5,242 nt of DNA from Acidobacteriota bacterium (GTDB lineage Bacteria; Acidobacteriota; Terriglobia; Terriglobales; Acidobacteriaceae). Under the pieces are notes generated by a model. The model made no database searches and had not been told where the DNA came from. It worked only from the letters and a program-made list of their open reading frames with translations. The stretch covers positions 1 to 5,242 of the forward strand of contig JAJYZK010000253.1 of assembly GCA_021799945.1 (NCBI GenBank), in the 5' to 3' direction. Positions 1-5,242 of this stretch are shown here, piece after piece. The stretch's first letter is position 1. Each line of letters opens with the position of its first letter. A program made the position numbers and the translations under genes.

Positions 1-1599
1 TCGATCCAGGAGCGCCTTGGCGGCCTGATTGTCCGCTTGAATCGCAAGAACAGCCCGGAACTCGGCGGCTGCCTCTTTGTCCTCCCTGCGGCGAAGAAGC
101 AGCCTGCCCAACGCGAGGCGCCCATTCACCGACACCGGCGAAAGCATCAGCATCTCTCTCAGCTCCAAGTCTGCTTTATCGTCTTCACCGATACGCTCAT
201 ATGCGAGCCCGAGACGGTAGCGGATATCGCTATTGGCGGGTTGAAGCGTCGACGCTCTCAGAAATTCTCCGATAGCGCCTAACGTATCGCCGTTTCTGTT
301 CAACTCCTCGCCGAATGCAAAGTGGTCCTTCGCCGTATCCGAAACCGCTCCATAGGGAAACGCTGTTTTGGAATAACCTTGGCCGATATGTTTCTGCGGA
401 GCCGTCATATCCTGGGCGCCCAGCGTCTTCAGCCTGCCTTCTAACGTCACATTCGAAGGTTCCAGTAACACAGCGCGTCGTAGGCTTTCGATCGCGCCTC
501 GGCGATCGCCAGTCGCCTCTTGCATCCGGGAAAGGCTGGCGTAAAAAACCCCTTGAAACGGCTCTAAGGAGATAGCATCCCGCAATTCCCGGATCGCCCC
601 CGCGAGATCTCCGGAATCGGCCAGCAACAGTCCCAAGTTAAATGCCGCCACCGCGTTATCGGGCTTAAGCACAACAGCCTGTTTCGCGGATTTGAGCGCG
701 GCGACAAAATCACCGTGCTTGGCGAGGTCCAGCGCCTCATTGCTAAGATGGGACGAGCGCACAGCATCTAATCGAAACTGCGTCAGCGCCTTTGCCTGCC
801 GGAACTCAATATCGGCAGCCGCAGCCTCATTTTGGGCGCGCAGCGCCCTTCCCAGGCCATAATGCGCTTCTTCCAGGTCGGGATTAACAACCAGCGCCGC
901 CTTAAAGCGCTTGGCCGCGGCCGCAACTTGATTTTTTTCGAGACATATATTTCCAAGCGCAATCTGCGCTTCTGGATATCTTGCCTTGAGTTTTACTGCC
1001 GCGATATACTCGGCATACGCCTCGTCGATCTTACCGATGCCGGCCAACGCCCTCCCCAGGTCAAAATGAACTTCCGCCGAGTTGGGGTTCAGCTTCAGCG
1101 CCGATCTAAACTCCTGAATCGCGGCCATCGGGGTCCCGGATTCGATCAATCCCAATCCGAGCATATTGATCGCATCGAGAAAATCCGGACTTAGCCGGAC
1201 CGCCGTTTTAAATTCAGCCGTGGCGCCGACCCAGTCCGGAACTCCTTTAGACCCCGCGACCATCGCGACCCCGAGGTCGTAGTGAGCCTGTGCGGAATCA
1301 GGATCTACGGCGATGGCCTTCTCAAACTCCGCCGCGGCTCCGGCAAAGTCCCCCGTCTGCCCCTTCGATAGACCCATTCTCAGGCGGGCGGCGACGTTCT
1401 TCGGGTCGGAACGAAGCAGGCCTGCGTAATCCGCTATCGTCTGGGTCAGGCTTCCCTGCGATCCAGCCGCCGCTGCATTTGCGGGAAGTTGGAAGCTCTT
1501 TCCGGAATATGGCTTAGTGGATTGAGGCAACGCAGATATAGCGAAAAGCTGAACTACTAGCGCCAAGCCATAAGTCCTTTTATGGAGAATTGAACTCAT
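1..1599 (-). CDS. Exported TPR-repeat protein, 3' end cut by window edge
   Basis: Reverse-strand reading from the ATG at 1599 is open for 533 codons to the left edge, with no stop, so the C-terminus is missing. Residues 1-27 look like a signal peptide: a basic start (HKR at 6-8), then a hydrophobic core (LALVVQLFAISAL). The cleavage site is unclear. The remainder is a TPR solenoid of about twelve 34-residue units. They run roughly 69-102, 103-140 (four extra residues), 141-174, 175-208, 209-242, 243-272, 282-315, 316-349, 350-383, 423-456, 457-490 and 491-524. Typical signatures include AHYDLG, VHFDLG, AHYGLG and the closing LNPNS and LKPDN. A non-TPR spacer lies at about 384-422. TPRs bind proteins or peptides, so a scaffold or adaptor role outside the cytoplasm is inferred; no catalytic motif is seen. 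This ATG is the only usable start, because an in-frame TGA lies about ten codons upstream with no ATG or GTG between. The ribosome binding site is poor. Specific function is not recognised. Confidence 0.9.
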   Translation of the reverse strand, partial: MSSILHKRTYGLALVVQLFAISALPQSTKPYSGKSFQLPANAAAAGSQGSLTQTIADYAGLLRSDPKNVAARLRMGLSKGQTGDFAGAAAEFEKAIAVDPDSAQAHYDLGVAMVAGSKGVPDWVGATAEFKTAVRLSPDFLDAINMLGLGLIESGTPMAAIQEFRSALKLNPNSAEVHFDLGRALAGIGKIDEAYAEYIAAVKLKARYPEAQIALGNICLEKNQVAAAAKRFKAALVVNPDLEEAHYGLGRALRAQNEAAAADIEFRQAKALTQFRLDAVRSSHLSNEALDLAKHGDFVAALKSAKQAVVLKPDNAVAAFNLGLLLADSGDLAGAIRELRDAISLEPFQGVFYASLSRMQEATGDRRGAIESLRRAVLLEPSNVTLEGRLKTLGAQDMTAPQKHIGQGYSKTAFPYGAVSDTAKDHFAFGEELNRNGDTLGAIGEFLRASTLQPANSDIRYRLGLAYERIGEDDKADLELREMLMLSPVSVNGRLALGRLLLRRREDKEAAAEFRAVLAIQADNQAAKALLDR

Positions 1600-1684
1600 T
1601 GACCACCACGCCGCGGAGGTTGACGCCGTTCAGGCAATCGAACGATGAATGCTTCTAACATTTCGCTTTGGAAGCTCTCTCGTC

Positions 1685-1690
1685 ATTATA
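1685..1690 (-). promoter_or_regulatory. Candidate -10 box (TATAAT) upstream of the TPR gene starting at 1599
   Basis: On the minus strand this hexamer reads TATAAT within TATATAATG, a perfect match to the sigma-70 -10 consensus, in an otherwise GC-rich gap and about 85 bases upstream of the ATG at 1599. No TTGACA-like -35 is present at 16-18 bases upstream; that region instead holds a small dyad (CAGGC-GCA-GCCTG, 1700-1712). The 564-base separation from the preceding gene makes an independent promoter here reasonable. One hexamer without a partner is weak evidence. Confidence 0.33.
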
Positions 1691-1790
1691 TAGTCGGCTC
1701 AGGCGCAGCCTGGATCTCGTTCTCCTCGCGGGATTGGCGAAAGGCAGACTGCATTGAGTTGACTGGTGCAGCGTATTCAACTTTCCGCCG

Positions 1791-1822
1791 CTGATGCGAT
1801 GCGAGCGCGGGATCGCATTCAG
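1791..1822. repeat. Inverted repeat, 10-bp stem with one bulged base
   Basis: CTGATGCGAT (1791-1800) pairs with ATCGCAT (1812-1818) and, across one bulged T at 1819, with CAG (1820-1822). An 11-base GC-rich loop separates the arms. No T-tract follows on either strand, so it does not look like a standard intrinsic terminator. It could be an RNA hairpin in the leader of the gene at 1599 if transcription starts further upstream, a protein-binding dyad, or chance. Confidence 0.35.
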
Positions 1823-1983
1823 GACAACTTGACCGGGCCGAATTCGACCCGACGATCGCCTGCGAGTGAAGCGTCGCGACCGAGGAATTTGGCCTGCTCA
1901 TGCGACCTGCGCCGCCTGTATCGCCAGGGCCGCGAAAGGGACTAGTTTGGAAATTTTCTCCTCATCGCGCCTCGTTTTCAGCA

Positions 1984-2016
1984 ACCGCCTTCCGGCTGAA
2001 GCCAGAACCTACGCTG
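1984..2016. repeat. Candidate Acidobacteriota-type intergenic hairpin repeat (AFRLKPEPT string)
   Basis: The plus strand contains an imperfect hairpin: TTC (1990-1992), C, GGCT (1994-1997), a GA turn, AGCC (2000-2003), A, GAA (2005-2007). One C/A mismatch interrupts an otherwise 7-bp stem. Read in the plus frame beginning at 1984 it gives T-A-F-R-L-K-P-E-P-T. From memory, strings of the AFRLKAEAT/AFRLKPEAT kind recur in spurious short open frames between genes of Acidobacteriota, which suggests a dispersed REP-like palindromic element rather than a protein. Only one copy is visible here, so repetition cannot be shown from this window. Confidence 0.42.
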
Positions 2017-2163
2017 CGAGTCTTTTCCAGGCGCCGCAGGGCAATCCTGCTTGTTCCTCCGCCGCGCCATCTCCAGGCCCAAATCTACCCGCCTCGCGCC
2101 TTCACGAACTGCTGGACGGTTGACCTTAGTGCGAATCTGTCGTCCAACAGCCTCCGCAACGGC

Positions 2164-3882
2164 TCACTCCCTCCGGCCTGGTGCGCCGTCGCCTGGCCCG
2201 GAATTGTCAGGTAAGTCTTTCGGTTGATTGCACGGCGGCAAAGCCACGTTATGAATGTTCAATCCTTCGGTCACGAGAATCCCGGCGCTTCGATCCTCCT
2301 CGTGCTCGGCATGCAGCCTTTCAAATTCCTGAAGCTCCCGATCAGCGGGTCCCTTCTGATCGTCTCGTCTATACGCCTGCGACAGCCGATAATGCGCTTC
2401 AGGTTTATTGGGATCGAGTTGTGTGGCGGCTTGTAGCTCGCGAACTGCGAGCGAGTATTGTCCCTCACCCGCATAGACTATGCCGAGCTGATAGTGCGCT
2501 TCGACGGACCTCGGATTCAGTGCGAGTGCGCGCGTGAGCTGCGACTCGATTTCGGACCAAGCTGCGGTAGCCGGATTGTGCTTTGAGGCATTCCATAGGG
2601 CGATCGCATAGTTGTAGTGCGCCGCCGGCGTGCCGGCGTGCGTCGCCAGATACGCCTTCAGCAGACGGCCGATTTGAAGATCGGTCCCCTCCGAAACCCC
2701 CGCGAGATTTGCAAGGAATGCGTAGGTCGGAGCATAATCGGGGTCCGTGTCGGCAGCCCGAAGCATCGATTGTATGGCTTGTTTTTTATCTCCTTCCAGG
2801 CTCTGCGCAAGCCCCAATCCCAGCCACAAACGCGCCGATGTGGGGCGCCTGTCGAGAGCCGTCGAAAATATGCTGTCGGCGCTTTGGGGCGATCCAGCGA
2901 TAATCAAGCCGACCCCACACCCATACGAATTCCCCTCGCTCTTGTCGAGCTTCGACGCGGCCTGCAATAAGGAGATCGATTTTTGCCGGTCACCGGTGCT
3001 GAGATATGCCTCGGCCAGCAGCCTGTCCGAAATCGGATCTGCGGGCGCCTCCGCGGCGCCTTTCGAAAGCAACGCGATTGCATCGACAGGGTCGCTGTTC
3101 TCGATATATGCGTAGGCAAGGTCGTGCGAGTTCCGGAGATTGGCGGGCTCGGCGCGTTGGGCGATTTGCAGGTAACGAATTCCTTGCCCCGCATCCCCAT
3201 GTTCCAGATAAAACAAGCCGAGCCGATGGTTCGCGTCGAATGCTTTGGGGTCCGATCGGGTCAACCGCAACAGGCGCATCTCCTCACTGCAATCGACGCT
3301 CGCCTCGGATTCATCTACGCTGGCGAGATCTTCCCAGGACAGTCCCGCAACCCCATGCAGAACCGCAGCAGTGTCTTCCTCCTCCGCCGCCGCGGAATAA
3401 CCGCCTGCAGTCGTGCTCCCTTTCACCCCAGCGGCGGCGAAGGCCGGGGCCTTGGCTTGGGAATCAAGGTCGCCCCTGACATCCCCGGGGGCGGACAGAA
3501 GAAAGCCAGCAGTTTGCGCAAGCCTAAGGTCCAACACCACGGTGCGCGATGCAAGCGCCACCTCATGCGCCTCCTTTGTGGCGTACCCATTCCGGTGAGC
3601 GACCAACGTATACGCGCCATACCTGATACCCACAAACGAGTACCGCCCATTACTCGCGCTGAGAGCAGTTTGGAGTATTTTGTCGGCGTGATCGGAACTC
3701 AGATCCACACTGACTCCGTCCAGGGGGTCCCCTTTGTCATCGCGGATTGTTCCCACAATGTCACCGCGATCTCCGGGCTGGCTTCCTACCTGCGCCAATG
3801 CCGCAGATGGATGCATGAACACCATACAAATAAGCCACGTAAGCGGCCCGCGGAGCGCCGAATATGGACGCCAGTGGCTCAT
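2164..3882 (-). CDS. Exported carboxypeptidase-regulatory-like/TPR protein
   Basis: The protein is complete at 572 residues. Residues 1-30 form a signal peptide with hydrophobic core LTWLICMVF and a good signal-peptidase I site (A28-L29-A30, then Q31). Residues about 41-112 match a carboxypeptidase regulatory-like/Cna-B-type beta sandwich: G-T-I-R-D-x-x-G-x-P-L-x-G-V, then S-N-G-R-Y-S-F, G-A-Y-T-L-V-A and a closing V-V-L-D-L-R-L strand. An Ala/Gly and acidic linker (about 113-200) follows. TPR units then run at about 215-248, 249-282, 283-316, 317-349, 350-383, 384-418, 419-459 (enlarged), 460-493 and 494-527. The last two are canonical (EAHYQLG, EAHYRLS, LDPNK). The Pro/Gly-rich tail 528-572 looks disordered. 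Such sandwiches are usually structural or binding modules of secreted proteins, so an envelope scaffold is inferred. The start overlaps the preceding stop (ATGA), which implies co-translation. The upstream AAAGG is close to the start and only a modest ribosome site. Specific function is unknown. Confidence 0.93.
   Translation of the reverse strand: MSHWRPYSALRGPLTWLICMVFMHPSAALAQVGSQPGDRGDIVGTIRDDKGDPLDGVSVDLSSDHADKILQTALSASNGRYSFVGIRYGAYTLVAHRNGYATKEAHEVALASRTVVLDLRLAQTAGFLLSAPGDVRGDLDSQAKAPAFAAAGVKGSTTAGGYSAAAEEEDTAAVLHGVAGLSWEDLASVDESEASVDCSEEMRLLRLTRSDPKAFDANHRLGLFYLEHGDAGQGIRYLQIAQRAEPANLRNSHDLAYAYIENSDPVDAIALLSKGAAEAPADPISDRLLAEAYLSTGDRQKSISLLQAASKLDKSEGNSYGCGVGLIIAGSPQSADSIFSTALDRRPTSARLWLGLGLAQSLEGDKKQAIQSMLRAADTDPDYAPTYAFLANLAGVSEGTDLQIGRLLKAYLATHAGTPAAHYNYAIALWNASKHNPATAAWSEIESQLTRALALNPRSVEAHYQLGIVYAGEGQYSLAVRELQAATQLDPNKPEAHYRLSQAYRRDDQKGPADRELQEFERLHAEHEEDRSAGILVTEGLNIHNVALPPCNQPKDLPDNSGPGDGAPGRRE
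3879..3882 (-). other. ATGA stop/start overlap joining two genes
   Basis: On the minus strand the four bases read ATGA. TGA (3881-3879) ends the redoxin-TPR gene and ATG (3882-3880) begins the exported TPR gene. This overlap is the classic arrangement for translational coupling in bacterial operons. It also fixes the start of the downstream gene, whose signal peptide begins directly at this ATG. Confidence 0.9.
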
Positions 3883-5242
3883 TTGCCTTTGTCCAAATCC
3901 TCAATCGCCTGTCGGACAGCGGCATTGTCCGGATGACTTTCGAAGTACGCCGAGAGCACCTCGCGGGCCTTTTGGCGGTCGCCGGAGTTTTTCAAAAGCA
4001 ACGCGATGTTTAAATATGGAGTGGCGAAATCAGGCGCTACGCGCAAACATCTCTGGAAACACTGAAGTGCCTGATCTGGTTCGGACATTTGCATAAAAAT
4101 TACGCCCAAGTCGTTGAGCGCCTCAGCATCGGCCGGGCGAAGTTCAATCACTTTCTGAAACTCCTGCTGTGCGCCAGCCAGATCGTTGCGATTCACCAGC
4201 AGCGTCGCCAGACCCATGTGCAGCTCCGGTTCGGAGGGATCGATGACAATCGCCTTCTGCAGGGCGCGAATTGCGTCCTCAGGCCGCTGTAAATACACAT
4301 ACAGCTTTATCAGGTTCTGCAAAGCCAGAACGTAGGTTGGGCGTAAGCTGACTGCTCGCTGAAAGCTTCGCAGAGCGCGGTCATAATCTTGCTTCTCTCC
4401 GTAGATTTTCCCAAGATTATTCCAGGCGTCAGCGTCGGCCGGGTCCAATTCCACCGCTTTCTCCATATACTGCAGCGCCTGATCATTTTCCGATTTGTTA
4501 AGGTAGATCGTTCCAATGTTATAGTACGCCTCCGCGTGCGAAGGATTATGGCGCACGGCGGCTTGAAAAGATTCAAGCGCCTGATCGAGATATCCGTATT
4601 GAAGGAATGCAATTCCGTAGGTGAAGTAATTGTGGTGGAATCCGCTTCCAAAATACCGTCCCGGGAAAGGAAGCGCCATCCGAACGGTTTGGTCGGTGTC
4701 GACGGGAGCCGAAAGGCGATCGTGGAGGATGCGCGCAGGATCAGCAAATCCGTTATAGACCTTAATCACTTCGCCTTTTTCATTCAGTAAAAATGAAGTG
4801 GGCAGGACCATATCGCGCCGGCGCTCGTACAGGTATCTGTGGAATATGTTGTAGATTGCGCCCGTCGCCTCATCCGCCGTGAGAATCGGGAATGGCAAGA
4901 CGACATCCCCGGTGGATGTCGAGACCGCGGCGTTCGCGCTCGTGCCGGCAACCCGCAGCGCAAATGCGCTCAGGCCGGCTTTCCGCCACTGCGGCCAAGT
5001 CCGTTCCAGAGCTTGCAACTGCTTTTGACTTTCCAGGCAATCGGCTCTGAAGAAGACCAGCAAAGAAGGTTTGGGCGCAGCATCTTTCAAGGACCGCATG
5101 GAGCCCATGGCGTCAGGTAGGGTGAAATCGGGCGCGAGTATCGGCTCAACCAGCCAGGTCTCCGACGCGATGGGATAGCTCTCCGTTTTGGCGATCGCCG
5201 CTGCGGGCGCTTTGGCCCTCCTAGCCGAATGCGGCTCCGCTT
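3879..5242 (-). CDS. Redoxin-like domain fused to TPR array, 5' end cut by window edge
   Basis: The reverse-strand frame is open from the right edge to the TGA at 3879, giving 453 visible residues; the N-terminus lies outside. The ATG at 5108 is internal, not the start, because the frame continues upstream and residues 36-43 (APDFTLPD) are the standard entry strand of AhpC/TSA-redoxin domains. The thioredoxin fold spans about 34-180. It has a core strand LLVFF (60-64), active-site region R-A-D-C-L-E-S (C68, S71) and cis-proline segment L-P-T-S-F-L-L-N-E-K-G (P147). The second cysteine of CxxC is Ser, so normal dithiol exchange is unlikely; a one-cysteine peroxidatic or purely structural role is possible. 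Seven regular 34-residue TPRs follow (about 202-439), with motifs AYYNIG, AWNNLG and ALNDLG, then a capping helix (440-453). The missing N-terminal part may hold further domains; FG-GAP/ASPIC-UnbV (CRTAC1-type) modules are one guess. The gene is coupled to the next one by ATGA. Confidence 0.93.
   Translation of the reverse strand, partial: AEPHSARRAKAPAAAIAKTESYPIASETWLVEPILAPDFTLPDAMGSMRSLKDAAPKPSLLVFFRADCLESQKQLQALERTWPQWRKAGLSAFALRVAGTSANAAVSTSTGDVVLPFPILTADEATGAIYNIFHRYLYERRRDMVLPTSFLLNEKGEVIKVYNGFADPARILHDRLSAPVDTDQTVRMALPFPGRYFGSGFHHNYFTYGIAFLQYGYLDQALESFQAAVRHNPSHAEAYYNIGTIYLNKSENDQALQYMEKAVELDPADADAWNNLGKIYGEKQDYDRALRSFQRAVSLRPTYVLALQNLIKLYVYLQRPEDAIRALQKAIVIDPSEPELHMGLATLLVNRNDLAGAQQEFQKVIELRPADAEALNDLGVIFMQMSEPDQALQCFQRCLRVAPDFATPYLNIALLLKNSGDRQKAREVLSAYFESHPDNAAVRQAIEDLDKGK

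Larger units (their letters stand above)
1600..2163. other. Intergenic region with short dyads and no convincing gene
   Basis: This 564-base gap separates two minus-strand TPR genes. Short open frames exist on both strands (for example 1686-1901 minus and 1900-2214 plus). They are Arg/Pro/Ser-rich, show no family motif and overlap one another, so I do not call genes. The gap contains several small inverted repeats: 1700-1712, 1757-1782 (AGTTGA/TCAACT), 1791-1822 (CTGATGCGAT/ATCGCAT-t-CAG), 1990-2007, 2036-2050 (GCAGG/CCTGC) and 2113-2146 (TGGACG/CGTCCA). None is followed by a clear U-run on the minus strand, so the terminator of the upstream gene cannot be placed. I see no tRNA, rRNA, riboswitch core or transposon end. 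Confidence 0.7.

Noticed and set aside
832..1194. Plus-strand open frame of 120 codons
   Set aside because: It is antisense to the left TPR gene, whose minus-strand frame is open throughout and shows regular 34-residue repeats.
1686..1901. Minus-strand 71-codon open frame in the gap, ending at TAA within TATATAA
   Set aside because: Its composition is unremarkable, there is no family motif and no clear ribosome site, and its end coincides with the -10-like box. It is more likely chance than a gene.
2113..2146. Inverted repeat TGGACG...CGTCCA just downstream of the middle gene, considered as a terminator
   Set aside because: The stem is only 6-7 bp with a loop of about 20 bases, and no T-tract follows on the minus strand.
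1900..2214. Plus-strand 104-codon open frame containing AFRLKPEPT
   Set aside because: The recognisable string is better explained as a palindromic DNA repeat than as a protein. The rest is Arg/Pro-rich and runs into the antisense of the neighbouring gene.
2164..2300. Possible frameshift at the 3' end of the middle gene, because the tail after the last TPR is not repeat-like
   Set aside because: Neither alternative frame restores TPR motifs. A disordered Pro/Gly-rich tail is a simpler explanation.
2983..3936. Long plus-strand open frame (317 codons) opposite the exported TPR gene
   Set aside because: It lies antisense to a well-supported gene with signal peptide, domain and TPR motifs. The product is rich in Arg, Pro and Ser without any recognisable motif, as expected from the complementary strand of GC-rich coding DNA.
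3879..5108. ATG at 5108 as the true start of the redoxin-TPR gene
   Set aside because: The frame continues to the window edge, and the conserved APDFTLPD strand of the redoxin domain lies upstream of this ATG.
1..5242. Regular 102-base periodicity considered as a CRISPR or tandem DNA repeat
   Set aside because: The period equals 34 codons and follows the TPR protein motif. The DNA units are diverged and there are no identical repeats separated by unique spacers.

Overview
The window looks like chromosomal DNA from a GC-rich, Gram-negative soil-type bacterium. Acidobacteriota (Solibacter/Bryobacter-like) is my best guess. It rests on three things: a minus-strand run of tetratricopeptide-repeat (TPR) proteins, a secreted TPR protein carrying a carboxypeptidase-regulatory-like domain, and an intergenic hairpin that reads as the AFRLKPEPT-type string I associate with that phylum. 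No 16S rRNA gene or housekeeping marker is present, so this is inference.

All three credible genes are on the minus strand and are read from right to left. At the right edge (5242 to 3879) is a 5'-truncated gene for a thioredoxin-fold (redoxin-like) domain fused to seven TPRs. Its stop codon overlaps the start of the next gene (3882 to 2164) in an ATGA arrangement. That second gene encodes an apparently exported protein with a signal peptide, one small beta-sandwich domain (carboxypeptidase regulatory-like/Cna-B-like), an Ala/acidic linker and about nine TPR units. After a 564-base gap with no convincing gene, a third gene (1599 to 1, cut off by the left edge) encodes a signal peptide followed by about twelve TPRs.

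The gap (1600 to 2163) holds an AFRLKPEPT-type hairpin, several other short dyads and a TATAAT-like box upstream of the third gene. I see no RNA gene, CRISPR array, insertion sequence, integrase or origin.

Functionally, two of the proteins appear exported and all are built mainly from protein-protein interaction repeats. The redoxin-like domain keeps one cysteine of the usual CxxC pair (CLES), so ordinary dithiol oxidoreductase activity is doubtful. The first two genes are very probably co-translated. A joint envelope-associated role is plausible, but the sequence does not reveal a substrate or pathway. I found nothing that amounts to a clearly new biological system. The most interesting items are the redoxin-TPR fusion with its missing N-terminal part and its coupling to the exported TPR protein.
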